A DNA stretch of 64,000 nucleotides from Molossus alvarezi (GCA_037176705.1 CM073891.1:90354327-90418326), one strand, 5' to 3'; shown: positions 12,830 through 24,597, counted from the stretch's first letter. The notes: a model not told the origin generated them from the letters alone. A program made the numbers and translations.

Positions 12830-14068
12830 CAATCCCCAGAAGAGGGGGTGGTGGGGGAGAGATAAAACACAGAACTTACATGCATGTATGCATGAATAAT
12901 GGACATGGACAACAAAGCTGGGGACAGGGCAGGGAGAGAGGGGAAGGGGGGAATCAGTGTTACATCTGTAACAAAAATTAATTAATTAATTAATTTTAAA
13001 AAAAGGAATAAACAAAACAGATTAAAGACTTATATGTAAGATCCAAAACCATAAAAATCCTAGACCATATTATGTATATGGTCTCCTTGGGCAATGGAAA
13101 CAAAAGAAAAAATAAACAAATGGGACTAAACTAAAGAGTCCTTGCACAGTGAAGAAAATCTACAACAATACAGAAATACAACCTACTGAATAGGAGAAGA
13201 CATTACATCCAATAAGGGGTTAATATCCAAAATATATAAGAAACTCATACAACTTAACACCAAAAAAAAAACAAAAACAAAACACACACACAGTCTGATT
13301 TAAAAAAAAACTGAGGAACTGAACAGACATTTCTCCAAAGAGGACATACAGATGGGCAATAGACATATGAAAATAGGCTCAATGTCACTAATTATCATAG
13401 AAATGTAAGTTAAAAACACAATGAGATATCACCTCACAACAAACTAGTCAGAGTGGTTATCATCAATAAATCAACAAACAAGAAATACCAGCAAGGATGT
13501 GGTGAACAGGAAACCCTCATGCACTACTGGGGGATTGCAAAATGGAACAGCCACTAAGGAAATCCATAAGGAAGATCCTCAAAATATTAAAAATAGAACT
13601 ACCACATGACCCAACCATTCCACTGCTGGGTATTTATCCAAAGAAATCCAAAACACTAATTCAAAAAGGTATATGCACCCTATATTTACTGCATTATTAT
13701 TTATAATAGCCAAGATATGGAAGCAACCTAAGTATCCATCAACAGACAAATGGATAAAAAAGAGGTGGTATATATTTATAATGGAATATTACTCAGCCAA
13801 AAAAAAGAATGAAATCTTACCATTTGCAACAACATGGATGGACCTAGAGGATATTGTGCTGAGTGAAATAAGTCAGATATAGAAAGACAAATGGCATATG
13901 ATTTCACTGATATGTAGATTCTAAAAAAGAAACAAACAAATAAAACCAAAACAAATTCACAGATACAGAAGACAAACTGATGGCTGCCAGAAGGGAGGGG
14001 AGGTTGGGAGGATGGGTGAAAAATGGAAAGGGATTAAAATGTGAAAATTGTCAGTTATAAATAGTTAT

Positions 14069-14290
14069 GGCCCTGACTGGGTGGCTCAGTTGGTTAGAGC
14101 ATTGTCTCATGCACCAAAGGTTGCAAGTTTGATTCCCATCAAGGCACGTACCCAGGTTGTGGGTTTTCTCCCTAGTTGGGGTACATACAGGAAGCACCAG
14201 TTGATGTTTTTCTTTCACATTAATGTCCCCCCCCTCCCTTCTTCTCTCTCTAAAATCAGTGAAAACATACCCTCAAGTGATGATGAAAAA
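14069..14290 (+). mobile_element. Older VES-like SINE
   Basis: A tRNA-type head (GGGTGGCTCAGTTGGTTAGA), a short CT tract and a CCTCAAGTGATGATGAAAA tail, inserted in the 3' UTR of the old L1. Confidence 0.8.
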
Positions 14291-15059
14291 CAGAAGTCAT
14301 GGAGTTGTAAAGTACAGCATAGGTAATATAGTCAATAAAATTGTAATAACTATGTATGGTGTCAGATGGGTACTACACTTATCAGAGCTATCACTTCTTA
14401 AGTTATGTAAGTGTCTAATCACTATGTTGTATGCCTGAAAGCAATATAATATTGTATATCAACTATAATTTTAAAATTTATTAAGTAATAAATAAGTAAA
14501 GCTTTGCAAAGAAATAGAAAAAATGAACTTGATGATAGAACATTAGAAATTATGTACTGTGAAAAAGAAGGAAAAAAGTAAATGAACAGACATTCCAAGG
14601 CCTTCATGACACCATGAAGACACTCTTAAGAGAGTTCTTCAAACTGAAAGAAAGTGATGCTAGGTGTTAATTTTAACCCAAATGAAGATATAAATAGCAC
14701 CAGAAAAGGTAATTATGTAGTTAAATATAAAAGACTGCATAAATATATTTTCTTCTTTTCCACTCTTAACTTATTTAATATACAACTGTATAAAATAATA
14801 ATTATTTAAAAATTATAAAACTTAGAATATAAAAAGAATGTACAAATTTGTACAATAATGATAGCACAGAAAAAAAGGATGAAATTGGAGTTTTATTGAA
14901 GCAAGATTTCAGTATTTTGTTGGATCTCAATTAGTTTTAATGTGAAGTATATTGTTATAAATAGAGATGTACATTATAATGCCTAGATTACACTTAAATC
15001 AACCACTTAGAAAATAACTCAAAAATAATTTCAAAAAACAGTAAAGCAATAATAAAAAA

Positions 15060-16190
15060 ATTAAAATGGGTAAAGGATCTGTGTATACATTTCTCCTAAG
15101 ACTATATGCAAGTTGCTAAGAAGAGCGTGGAAAGATATTCAATATCATTAGCCATCAGGGTATACAAATCAAAAGCACAATAAGATACTACTTCACACTA
15201 ATTAGGATGGCTATAATCAAAAAACAGTAACAAATGTTATAAGGATGTGGAGAAATTGGAATCCTCATACACTCTTGGGAGGACACAAAATGGTAGTTGC
15301 TTTGGAAAACAGTTTGGCAGTTCCTCAAAGAGTTTAATCATAGACTTACCATATAATCTAGTAATCATACTCCTGGGCACATACAGAAGAGAAATAAAAA
15401 CATATGTCCACATAAAAAAATGTACAGGAATTCTATAGCAGCTTTATTCCTAATAAATAGCCCAAATGACCATCAACTGATAAATGAACAAATAAAACAT
15501 GATATATGCATTTCAATATATATAATAGACACATACAATTGGGTATATGCAGTGTAATATTATTCTGCAATATAAAGAAATAAAGTACTAATACATGTTA
15601 CAATGTGAATGAGCCTTGAAAACGTTATTCTAATTTTAAAAACTTAGTCATGCCCTGGCTGGTGTGGGTCAGTGGTTAGAGCATCAGCCCCTGTACCAAA
15701 GGGTTGCGAGTTCATTCCTTGGCCTTGGTTGGGGCGCATGCGGGAGGCAACCAATCAATGTATCTCATATCTCTCTCTCTCTCTGTCTCTCTCTGTCTCT
15801 CTCTCCCCCCCCCTCCTCTTCCTCTTCTCCTCCCTACCTCCCTCCTTCCACTCTCTAAAACTCAGTGGAAAAAATATCCTCACGTGAGGATTAACAACAA
15901 CAAAAAGTTAGTCACAGAGACTACATATTATATAATTGCATGTGTATGAAATATCCAGAATAGGCAACTCAATAGAGGCATAAAGTAGATTAGTGGTTGC
16001 CTAGGGCAGAAACAGTTGGAGAGAAATAGGATTGCTATTGGGTGCAGAATTTCTTCTGGGATGATGAGACTGTTCTAATATTGTGATAATGGTTGAATAA
16101 CTCTGTTTATATATGAAAAATCTTTTAACTGTACACTTTTTTGATAAAGGATACCAAAAATAATTTACTGATAATATTTTACTGTAAATA
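15060..16190 (+). mobile_element. Ancient L1 3' half, split by a VES
   Basis: ORF2 C-terminal remnants (AATACAAATCAAAAGCACAA, TGGAGAAATTGGAATCCTCA) and 3' UTR (TAGTGGTTGCCTAGGGCAGA), matching old L1M-type 3' ends. It is interrupted by the VES at 15652-15902. DNA at 14491-15059 is AT-rich with nothing recognised. Confidence 0.65.
15652..15902 (+). mobile_element. VES SINE
   Basis: Complete VES with a C-rich middle and the ATCCTCACGTGAGGATTAAC tail; the flanking duplication is approximately AACTTAGTCA / AAAGTTAGTCA. Confidence 0.85.
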
Positions 16191-16204
16191 AAGTTTTTAA
16201 ATTA

Positions 16205-16562
16205 AAAAAAACAATGAAATAATAAAAATGGCACACTAGAAAATAGTTAACATAAAAATCAGTAAAGGAAGACAAAGGAACCAGAAAGACACATAACTAC
16301 AGAAAACAATAGCAAAATTGCTGGTACAATTCAACCTTATCAATAATTACACTAAATATGAATGTATTAAACACTCCAGTCAAAAGGCAAAGATTGCTAG
16401 ATTGGATAAAAAGATAAGATCCAATTATATGCTGTCTACAAGAGATATACTCTACATTTAAACTCTCAAATAGGTTAAAAATAAAAGGATGAAGAAAGAC
16501 GATGCAAACATACATAAAAGAGTTGGAGTGGCTATAATAATATTAGAGAAAAGAAAGACTTT
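16205..16562 (+). mobile_element. L1 ORF2 endonuclease-region fragment
   Basis: Includes ATTGGATAAAAAGATAAGAT and TATGCTGTCTACAAGAGATA, which occur near the start of L1 ORF2. Degraded; no open frame. Confidence 0.6.
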
Positions 16563-16565
16563 AAT

Positions 16566-17272
16566 ATCATTTGGTTTCAATCAGTCTGGAACCCTTCCTA
16601 GGTGATTCTACTGTCACAGGGATTAAGGTCAAGGGATACAGGGTACAAAGCTAATAAATGGCCAACGGTAACATACCAAGTCCCAGGGATTCCCTAAGGA
16701 AAAGGGGAGGATTAGGAGTATTCAGGATTCTGGTTCTTTATAATGGGGACAGATTAATGATAAAAAGTGCTTTTACTATCAATAAAACATGACTCACACT
16801 GACAAAGATTTTCTCCTTGACCAAATTCTAATCAGGCTCCTCTGAGCTCTTTTTTAAGTATGTCTTGACCTTTGGGTTTCTGTGTTCACCTTTGTATTGT
16901 TCACTTTTATTAAGAATCCTGCTAACTCAGTTAAATCAGAAGCCCCACCCTCAATATCTGATCACCCTTGATATTTGATCAGGTTCCTCCTCTTCCACCA
17001 TCCCCTAAGTGATGCCTAATCACTCTGGCAAAAATCCTGTTAGGTTGCTTTAGCCAGAATTCGCTTTATTCCTGATGTTTTGTCTTAGTAATTTTCTATT
17101 CACTGCCCACTACCCTGCTCCTTGGCTATAAATTCCCACTTTTTCTGTAGTATTCAGAGTTAAACCTAATCTCTTCCCTACTACAAAACTCCATTGCAGT
17201 AGCCCCTCTGGAATCAAGTCTACCTTACCAACTTTAATACGTATTGCAATTTTTTCTTTAACAACACTCATA
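16566..17272 (+). mobile_element. Candidate solo LTR of an endogenous retrovirus
   Basis: Non-coding 0.7-kb block with LTR layout: a TATA-like CTATAAATTCCCAC near 17126, a polyadenylation-like motif in CTGGAATCAAGTCTACCTTA about 90 bases later, and a T-rich end with TTTCTTTAACAACACTCA. No internal viral genes lie beside it. The class is uncertain and the 5' edge approximate. Confidence 0.5.
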
Positions 17273-17383
17273 TGGGTTCTTCTGCAAGTTAGTATGGTTT
17301 AGGCAAAGCAAGATAGATATACACAGAACAACTGACTCACATATTTAATTTTTAGTATTCACCCATAATAAAAGTTATCTTAC

Positions 17384-17539
17384 CGCCTCTAACCTTTGAG
17401 CATGATACTCTGCTGCTGTAAAATACTTTCCTGGTGTTATCAGTTTATCAGTCATATTTGATACATACACACCAATTTTAGTCATCTGTGTGGATGTAGT
17501 ATTCACAGTTTGTAGGAGCTTTTTTCTCTGAAAAACTGT
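17384..17539 (-). CDS. IQUB: IQUB coding exon 5 (last IQUB exon in the window)
   Basis: A 156-bp exon (52 codons, phase 0 to 0) with acceptor TTTATTTTAG and donor GTAAGA. It encodes [40 protein letters not shown] and [12 protein letters not shown]. It ends where the IQ (calmodulin-binding) motif begins in the family, so the IQ helix and the long C-terminal half lie on exons left of this window. Exons 1-5 total 996 bases (332 codons) with no stop or frameshift, against roughly 790 residues for the human protein. Confidence 0.93.
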
Positions 17540-17738
17540 CTAAAATAAAAACAAAAATTTTAAATAAATATCTACTCTATATACACATAAATGAGTAGAG
17601 TATATTTTCCTACATATTTAATTTCCTTTCATTATTTTAATAGCTACATATTCCTTAGAACATTTTTAGAGAGGTATACAGTATAACATTGCTGATTCTG
17701 TAGCTTCAGAAACCTATAAGGAAAAATAAAAATATTAC

Positions 17739-17911
17739 CTGGGTATCCCTACAAAATACATTGGCTTTTTCAGAAATCTTTCTAGGTACAGTTTGTGTTC
17801 CAGCATTGTGATATTCTATTCCTGTTAGTTTATTTCTGAATCCACCAAGAAATGGTTTGTGAAAGTCAGATTTTATCACCTCAACAGCTACCTGCTGGTA
17901 CTGACCAATGC
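17739..17911 (-). CDS. IQUB: IQUB coding exon 4
   Basis: A 173-bp exon with acceptor TTCTCAG and donor GTAATA. It enters in phase 1 and ends on a complete codon. It encodes [40 protein letters not shown] and [17 protein letters not shown], which align closely with the conserved [12 protein letters not shown] and EYHNAGTQT blocks of mammalian IQUB. The intron to exon 3 is only 84 bp. Confidence 0.94.
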
Positions 17912-17995
17912 CTGAGAAGATAAAACCAAGACTGAATGAAAGTTCAGCTACAAAACAACTCTAAAATACTTTACGAAAAGACATAAATAACTAAC

Positions 17996-18157
17996 CTGTT
18001 TGTACTCTGACAGGTATTAATTGATAGTTATCACTTAATCTATTTATTCTTTTGATTGGATATAGATCTGGAAGAGTAGAAAAGATTTCCACCTGTACAA
18101 TATCCTGAGCCTTCACGCCATGTTGTAGCAGAGTCTCATTATTTTTAAGAATCATTC
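17996..18157 (-). CDS. IQUB: IQUB coding exon 3 (second half of ubiquitin-like domain)
   Basis: A 162-bp exon with acceptor CATTTTTAG and donor GTTAGT, phase 1 to phase 1. The reading continues the ubiquitin-like domain with MILKNNETLLQHGVKAQDIV and then QVEIFSTLPDLYPIKRIN; the K-NNETL--HGVK pattern corresponds to the loop and last strands of the fold. A VES SINE and an ATAG microsatellite sit about 130 bp upstream of the acceptor in the preceding intron. Confidence 0.93.
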
Positions 18158-18285
18158 CTAAAAATGAGATAAAATTACAAGAAGTGTTATGACAAAGAAA
18201 TGACTATATGTACTCATTTTAATGGGATAGACAACATCAGATGTGCTTATATAGACACACGTTGATTAATTATCAAAATACTGTT

Positions 18286-18521
18286 TGCACCATGGCTGGT
18301 TTGGTTCAGTGGTCAGAGCCTCGGCCCGCGGACCAGAGTGGCAGGGGTTCGGTTCCCGCTAAGGGCACATACCTTGGATGCAGTTTGTTCTTGGCCCTGG
18401 CTGGGGTCATGTGGGTGGCAACCACTCCATGTGTCTCTCTCAAATTGATGTTTCTCTCTCTCTTCCTCCCTCTCTCCCTTCGGCTCTATCTGAAGATAAA
18501 TGTAAAAATGTCCTTGGGAGA
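18286..18521 (+). mobile_element. VES SINE upstream of IQUB exon 3
   Basis: Older VES (CATGGCTGGTTTGGTTCAGT start) whose tail runs straight into the ATAG microsatellite. It sits in the IQUB intron, antisense to the gene, with its left end about 130 bp from the exon 3 acceptor. Confidence 0.85.
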
Positions 18522-18540
18522 TGATAGATAGATGATAGAT

Positions 18541-18617
<77 letters not shown>
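18522..18617. repeat. (ATAG)n microsatellite
   Basis: About 23 GATA-type tetranucleotide units with a few interruptions, grown from the SINE tail. Confidence 0.95.
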
Positions 18618-18618
<1 letters not shown>

Positions 18619-19374
18619 TTGATTGGTATCAAGTACCAAGTATTAATGGTGTCCACCTCTTACTATAATGTTAGTACAGAAAACTCCACAATGGGAAAAG
18701 TTTAGGTGGTACTCCTGAGTAAAAATTCAGCATTATAAGTAAAGCTACAACTCTTAACTCATCAGAAATGCAAAATAATAACCATACAACTCTGTAAACA
18801 TTTAAAAATTAAAGTAACCTATTCTATAATATGAGCAAAATTATATTCTAAAAACTCTCTAAAAAATGACAGTGTGTTATATGTAAGCACAGGGCATATC
18901 TCGTTAGGGAAAATTTGATTACTTTAATACTCACCCCTCTCTCCAGCAGAAAATAAATCCCTCCCTTTCTCTGTTTCTATCATCAGAGGCTCATATAAAT
19001 TAATTCATGCCAAGGTGGAGCTACGCCTCAGTTTTGTGCTTGAAAAAGTGTACACCACTTTATTTTTATGTCGTATTACTTCAACTTCTACCTTTTCCCC
19101 ATTGGTTAATTCTATAAATTGACTCTAATTTTATTTCTCTATTTTAAGGCATACAAAGATATGTATAATGTTATTGGCTGCTGTTTTGTATCATGGAAAC
19201 TTTATTGATAGAACCCATACCAATTTTCCAGTGTATGGTCTTGCTAATTATAATTAATAAGCTGAGTATATGAGGTTTTGGTATATTCGGTCTTAGAAAT
19301 GTATTAAATGCCACTAGACTTTTTAAAAATGTTTTATAATTATCAATGCATAATTTTAATTTATTTTAAATTAT

Positions 19375-19500
19375 AGTTTACATTCAATATTATTTTGTAT
19401 TAGTTTCATGTGTACAACATAATGGTTAGACAATCATATACTTTACAAAGTATTCCCCCTGATATTTCCAGTACCCACCTGGCACCATACATAGTCCCAA
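19375..19500 (-). mobile_element. L1 3' end fragment
   Basis: TTTGTATTAGTTTCATGTGT through ACCTGGCACCATACATAG is the reverse of an old L1 3' terminus. The flanking 18640-19374 is AT-rich intron with nothing recognised. Confidence 0.55.
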
Positions 19501-19577
19501 AAAGCACAAAAGTCTTTGAGTTTCAATATGTCACCCTAAATTCTTAATTTAAAAAATTAACATGAATATTATGGGTT

Positions 19578-20060
19578 TTGTGATAGGTTGAAATAATGGT
19601 CCCAAAATATATTCATGTCCTTCCCCAGAACCTAGGAATGCTACCTTATATGGAAAAAGTGACTGCAGATGTTTCAAAGAAATTTGTGATGGAGAGATTA
19701 TCCTGGATTATCTGGGTGGGCCCTAACTATAATCACAAGTGGTTTTATGAGAGAAAGCAAGAGGGAGATTTGATTACAGAGGTGAAGATGATTTCACAGA
19801 GCAGAAAGATTTGAAGAGGCTATGCTGCTGGCTTTGATGATGGAGGAATGGGCCATGAACTAATGAATGCAACTTAGAAGCTGGAAAAGACAAGGAAGCA
19901 GATTCTTTGCAGAACCTTTAGAACAGCCCTGCTGACACCTTGACTTTGAGTGAAACTGATAGGATTTCTGGCCTCCAGAGCTGTAAGAGAAATAATGTGT
20001 TGCCAAGCTACTAAATTTGAGGGTAATTGTTACAACAGCCATAGGAACCTAATACAGATT
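19578..20060 (+). mobile_element. MLT1-like MaLR LTR
   Basis: Runs from TGTGATAGGTTGAAATAATG, through GCCTCCAGAGCTGTAAGAGA, to the AACCTAATACAG end, matching the plan of mammalian MaLR (MLT1-type) LTRs. Old and non-coding. Confidence 0.6.
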
Positions 20061-20384
20061 CCCAGAGACTCCTTCATTACTCTCCTTGTTTCTATTGTAG
20101 GCTTAGTCCCACCAAACTTGAATTCCAGTTCTAACACCAGAAGAAAGCACCTATCTTAGAGGGTGGTTGGTTAACATAGAATCCAACTCTTTCATTATTA
20201 TTGCTACTGACATAAGCCTGTTACCCAGTGGTGATGTTGAGTCCTTACACATAAAGAAAAAAGATCATGAGTGCAAAGAAAGAGATTCTTGGGTACCAAT
20301 GGCCAACTACTCCAGTCTCAAAGTGCTCTCCTCCAGATTTGAATTTCACCTTATAGTTTATACCACAGAGTTTCAAATTCTCTT

Positions 20385-20640
20385 TCTGGAGTTGTACCTA
20401 TATTTAAGTTTAGACTCTGCTGCTTATTAGCTATGTGAATTTGTACAAGTTCCCTGAGTTTTAGTTTTCTTCTTTAAAAAAAAAATTTCATACTAAAGTG
20501 TTGTATGAATTGAATGATAATGTGATTGTAGGTAGAAAATTCTGTAGGACTATCACATAATAAATGCTCAATAAAGTAACCATCATCATCAACATGATCA
20601 TCATCAGTATCATTATCACAATTTAACTTTCAGCTTTGTT
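20385..20640 (+). mobile_element. MIR SINE relic
   Basis: Contains the MIR core pattern CTGCTGCTTATTAGCTATGT, GTACAAGTTCCCTGAG and the ATAATAAATGCTCAATAAAG tail. DNA at 20641-21049 shows nothing recognised. Confidence 0.65.
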
Positions 20641-21049
20641 TCCCCAACCAAGCTTTAATGATCAGTTGTTTGAGTAAACAAATATTACACTATTAGAATA
20701 TATTGATTATAATAGTTTGAGAAAACAATTTTGAAATTGAATTGATTGTTTTTCTATGATTTGGCAAGAAGGAACTTGATAGGTATGGTTTACTACTTCA
20801 TAGTGCTTAGGATTTCCCCAAATGTTATTGTGGCATCTTTATAAGTAAATACCAGAAATTTCTAAGTTAAAATATTAGGATTTGTGCAAAAAATCTATAG
20901 AAATATTTATTTAGCTATGTTAGTCTGGTTAACTCCATCACAAAGACACCCTCTCATGTCACAAGCTAATATAAAAGGAGCTACTCAATATTACTCACAA
21001 AATATAAATAAAATTGAACATCAAGAGAAGGTGAATTAACCTTAATGTA

Positions 21050-21490
21050 TAGAAGACTAATAGATAAACCATTTTCAGCCCTCTTCTTATTCTATACATG
21101 CCAATTCATCCTCTATTTTTTTCAACCTCATTTTTTCTCACTCCCCGTAAATAGTCTTCTTCCAGCCACACTAAACTCCTTATCACTTCCTAAAAGTCCC
21201 AATTTTTCCCACCTCTTTGGGACTTAGCACAAGTATTATCATTTTTATTAAAAGAAGCTTTCTAGAATTTCCCAGTTTCTATCTTCCCTGTACTCACAGC
21301 TTTTTGTGCATATCTCCATTAAAACGCTTACACATTATGTGGTAACTACTGCATGCAACTCCTTCCTTACTAGTCCATAAACAACTTGAGAACAGGGATT
21401 TTGTTTCACATTTCTTTATATCTTCAGTTCTTAGCAAAGTATTAAGAACAAAGTATGTCCTCAATAAAAATGTGCTGAATGAATGCATAC
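21050..21490 (+). mobile_element. L2 3' end relic
   Basis: The end GAACAGGGATTTTGTTTCAC, then TATGTCCTCAATAAAAATGT and GCTGAATGAATG, is the L2 3' terminus. The upstream TTCCCACCTCTTTGGGACTT fits the same element. Confidence 0.6.
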
Positions 21491-21622
21491 CACAATATAA
21501 TGTTCAAACGGTAAATATCAAGATACTCAATTTAACAAATCAAAGAGCTTGATTATTTACATGTAAATTAAATTATTAAAACTAAAGATGTCTTGATAAA
21601 TTTTATTAGCTTCCAAACTTAC

Positions 21623-21754
21623 CTGCACATGTTAACTGCAGTACATCAGATGGCACATTTAATAAGTATGAAAAGTGATCTTTCAGGTGTTTTAAAATGC
21701 TGTCAATTTTGAAAGGCATTATAATTTCCTGGCCCACAGGAAGTACAACTTTTA
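21623..21754 (-). CDS. IQUB: IQUB coding exon 2 (first half of ubiquitin-like domain)
   Basis: A 132-bp exon with acceptor TTTACAG and donor GTAAGT. It enters in phase 1 and leaves in phase 1. It encodes TVKVVLPVGQEIIMPFKIDS, then ILKHLKDHFSYLLNVPSDVLQLTCAG: the first beta hairpin and the helix of a ubiquitin-like fold. As I recall the human protein, it has one extra residue in the VVLIPVGQ stretch. Exon 1 joins it through a split codon (G/TA = Val). Confidence 0.93.
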
Positions 21755-21849
21755 CTGTAAATTTTAAAAAAGTAAATAAAGAATCATGGTCAAAAGAAAT
21801 CATGGTTAACCTACAGTCCACAAGCAGATAGAAAATATGGAACAATTTT

Positions 21850-23313
21850 TAATCACATAAAATGCAGTTGCTTCTCCCATATTCCCCCACCGCACCTCCA
21901 TAATAAGAGTTATTTTTCATTTTCTATGAGGAGAAGTGACATTCAGTTACAACCTTTTGCTTTGAAAACCAATTTAGAATCTCAAAAATTAGCATCAGTG
22001 ATGAACACCTGCTCCCCAATGTCAGCTCAAAGTTCAGATCTCTCTTCTGTTCCCTGGTATGAAGATCAGTGCACATTCAAGATTACCTCCTTGCTCAGAA
22101 TACCACAAAAAAATAGAAAATAAAACTAAACTGCTTTGAAAAATTACAAATATCTGCTATATATTACTCAGATATAGACATAGAACACATCTCAGAAAAT
22201 TAAGCACTTTGTGTAGTATTAAAAAGAGACCCTGAGACTTAGAGGGTGACCCAATGCTTTGATTACATATTGATATCATACATCACAAAATCAGTGCATA
22301 TTTATGAAATTAAGAAAAACTAATAAATCTTCAAAGAAACTTTTCTTTGACTTTGCAACTACAAAAGGTATCTCATACTAAGTCCATTATTCTTCCCAGA
22401 ATTTATTTATGTCTATAATTGTCAAAATGCAAAGCAGAAAAATCAGTTTTGCAAATATCTGAAATAACTAGACACAAATATCTGGAATAACTGCACAAAC
22501 ATACTTTTCACAGAAATGGACATTATGTGGCTCATTCCCCACTTTATAAATAGGGAATCAAAACACGTTGAAAATAAGGAAAAACTGTCATTATAAAATG
22601 ACTATCTATTCATAAATTATAGGAAGGAAATACAGTGTTTAAAAACTGTTAGGGGGTAATTTTTTTCTTTTTCATCCTACGTACTTTACATTTTAATGAA
22701 AAAGATGGAAAAAGTAAAATAAAATGTAGAGTACACACCGTAAGCCAAAAAAGTCACATATTTCTTGACACCTGACATGACAGTTTTCATAAGCTAAATG
22801 AGACATTAGTAATCCCAGGATGAAATTCAGCTAGGCATTGCTAATATGAAGGTTCTTCGAGCTTGTTAAAACTTCTTTTCACAGTTCTCTGTCAACATAG
22901 AGAACACTTTCACAGATGTTCAGTTTTCAGAAGGCTATTTTAATTGTTTTATGGATTCAAAATTCAATGATATATATTTAACATTTGCTTAGCAGTGACT
23001 TCCTAAGCTTTGGGAAGGGAGGTATGTTAAGCCTCAGAACCAAGACAACTTAAGCAATAATATCAGGGAATCACAGAAATATCAAAAAATGAATCCCAAA
23101 TTTTCACTGAATATGAAATTGAAGAATAACACCTTCAGCTAGGTGTAATTGGGCTTGATTGATTTCTTCTTCCTTTTCATTTTACACCTCACAAGGGTAA
23201 ACCACTCCACTGGATTCAAAAGCTATGTTTTACCAGCCAAAATAAGCTGTTATTGTTGTTGAGGGCTCACGTTCCCACTCTATGGATGAAAACTCTCTCT
23301 AAAGTTAGGGACA
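21850..23313. other. IQUB intron 1 sequence, nothing recognised
   Basis: AT-rich intron between exon 2 and the VES at 23314. I see no repeat family or coding signal. It may hold decayed repeats. Confidence 0.5.
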
Positions 23314-23565
23314 GCCCTGGCTGGTTTGGCTCAGCTGTTAGAGCGTTGGCTTGTGGTCCAGAGAGACCCAGGTTCAGTTCCCGCTAAGGAAACACACATA
23401 CCTTGGTTGCAGTTTGTCCCCAGCCCTGGTTGGGTCGTGTGGGAGGCAGTCACTCGATGTGTCCCTTTCACATCAATGTTTCTCTCTCTCTCTCTCTTCC
23501 ACTCTCTCCCTCCCACTCTATCTGAACAAAAAATGGAAAAACGTCCTCAGGTAAGGATAAAAACA
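23314..23565 (+). mobile_element. VES SINE in IQUB intron 1
   Basis: Complete VES, antisense to IQUB. On the IQUB strand it presents a strong acceptor (TTTTTTGTTCAG, exon edge 23521) and a strong donor (AAG/GTATGT, exon edge 23402). Confidence 0.92.
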
Positions 23566-24224
23566 AAAAATAAAACTTTGGAACAAAGGGGAGAAGTAGT
23601 AGTTAATCATGCAAATAGGAAGGTTCTCTGTATAAATACCTTCTTGCTACTCTCCTCTGCTTTGTTACCAACAATGCAGTAATAACTCCTTCATGCCTCC
23701 AATGTTATAGCTTTAACATTAAACTATAAGGAAAGACAATGATTTTTCTGAAGCTAAATATAAGGTAACACTACACAGAAATTTGGACATATGTAAAAGC
23801 AACATGATATGTGAGCAGTGGATATGAAATTAGGAAACCTGGAGTCAAGTTCCCATCCCAGTGCGTGCTATGTACATTAATTCCAAATCGGCATACAAAA
23901 AAAAAATTTAAATTATACTAAAAAAATTACCTACCATTTTTCAAGATCCCTAAACATTCTTAAAAGCTACTTTATTGGGAAAAACAGATAAATCTCCATT
24001 TAAAATGTAAAGGTGTTGGTTCATTTAGGAAGAGTAGATACTGTAGAGTGGAGAAGCTCCACACCCAGTTAAGAGATTCAAGTGGTGTAGTTGGAGAAAT
24101 TTGGTGGATGGGAAAAGGGAAAGTAACATCAAATATAAAACAAATATTTAAGCAAAAACAAACAAGAAAAAGCAACTGGTCTTCAAATGAGGATAAGAAC
24201 TATCTTATCTTCCCAAGGTAATAC

Positions 24225-24597
24225 CTGTTGCTGACGGATGTATCATTGATGATTTCAGAGATTCCTTTATAGACTTTATTTTATCCAGAAATGTCAGATT
24301 ATAATCATCTGAATACTGTTTGGCTAACTGTGTTACATTATCAAATTCCATGGGTTGTTCTTCGTTCGAATCCAGGCTTGAAGAGCTCCGGTCACTCTGC
24401 CCCTTAGCTCCTGTTTCGGGGTCATCGCCCGACGGATCTAGTGCAGAGTCATTGTCTTCACTTTGATCTGACTCTGGAAGCTCTTCTGAGGTAACTGGAA
24501 TATTGATACTCTCATGAACGCCATCACTTTCTTCTGCGGCATCGGGATCAAGAGTATCCTGAGTATCAACTTCTTCTTCCTCGTTCTGTTCAGACAT
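24225..24597 (-). CDS. IQUB: IQUB coding exon 1 (start codon, acidic N-terminus)
   Basis: First coding exon of IQUB (IQ motif and ubiquitin-like domain containing), a protein of axonemal radial spokes in cilia and sperm flagella. The ATG reads at 24597-24595 and opens with MSEQNEEEE; the exon ends at a GT donor after ACAG (phase 1). About 124 residues are encoded: a highly acidic, Ser-rich low-complexity region (SDQSEDNDSALD, SDRSSSSLDSNEEQPMEF), then the conserved FLDKIKSIKESL segment just before the ubiquitin-like domain. A splice acceptor (TTCTCAATTCAG) lies only 4 bases upstream of the ATG, so the leader must come from an upstream exon, probably in the CpG island near 31 kb. Recognition rests on match to the remembered human protein and on the following exons joining in frame. 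The acidic part is clearly less conserved than the rest. Confidence 0.93.

Larger units (their letters stand above)
7035..13005 (+). mobile_element. Full-length younger L1 (dead)
   Basis: A 5.97-kb L1 inserted into the old L1 ORF2. The flanking duplication is imperfect: GAATAAACTCAAAATAG at 7018-7034 and GAATAAACAAAACAG at 13006-13020. The layout is a 5' UTR of about 1.03 kb, ORF1 from 8067, ORF2 from about 8950, and a 3' UTR ending in a TTAA-rich tail. ORF1 has a frameshift and ORF2 has several stops, so it cannot move on its own. It is the best-preserved L1 here. Confidence 0.88.
3355..13890 (+). pseudogene. Old L1 ORF2 remnant (endonuclease and reverse transcriptase)
   Basis: Degraded pieces of L1 ORF2p in order: an endonuclease-like region near 4000-4800, reverse transcriptase fragments ([20 protein letters not shown] around 5590, then a degraded ADDM-box near 5990), and, beyond the 7035-13005 insertion, the C-terminal zinc-knuckle side ([20 protein letters not shown] at about 13700). 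Many stops and frameshifts are present. Confidence 0.7.
531..14490 (+). mobile_element. Near full-length old L1, interrupted by later insertions
   Basis: Begins with the bat L1 5' UTR (GACGGACTTCTGATTCAGAT near 535). ORF1 remnants start near 2327, ORF2 remnants near 3360, and the old-type 3' UTR ends near 14490. Interruptions are a VES at 613-867, an L1 tail at 3026-3193, a SINE with nested VES at 3484-3931, a VES at 6379-6624, a 6-kb younger L1 at 7035-13005 and a SINE at 14069-14290. Without these, about 6.6 kb remains, close to a complete L1. All frames are broken. It lies in an IQUB intron, antisense to the gene. Confidence 0.75.

Noticed and set aside
16566..17272. Endogenous retrovirus with internal genes
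   Set aside because: Only LTR-like sequence is present; no gag, pol or env remnants are recognisable on either side.
18313..18639. Peptide of repeating SIYLSIYL on the minus strand
   Set aside because: Translation of the ATAG microsatellite plus SINE.
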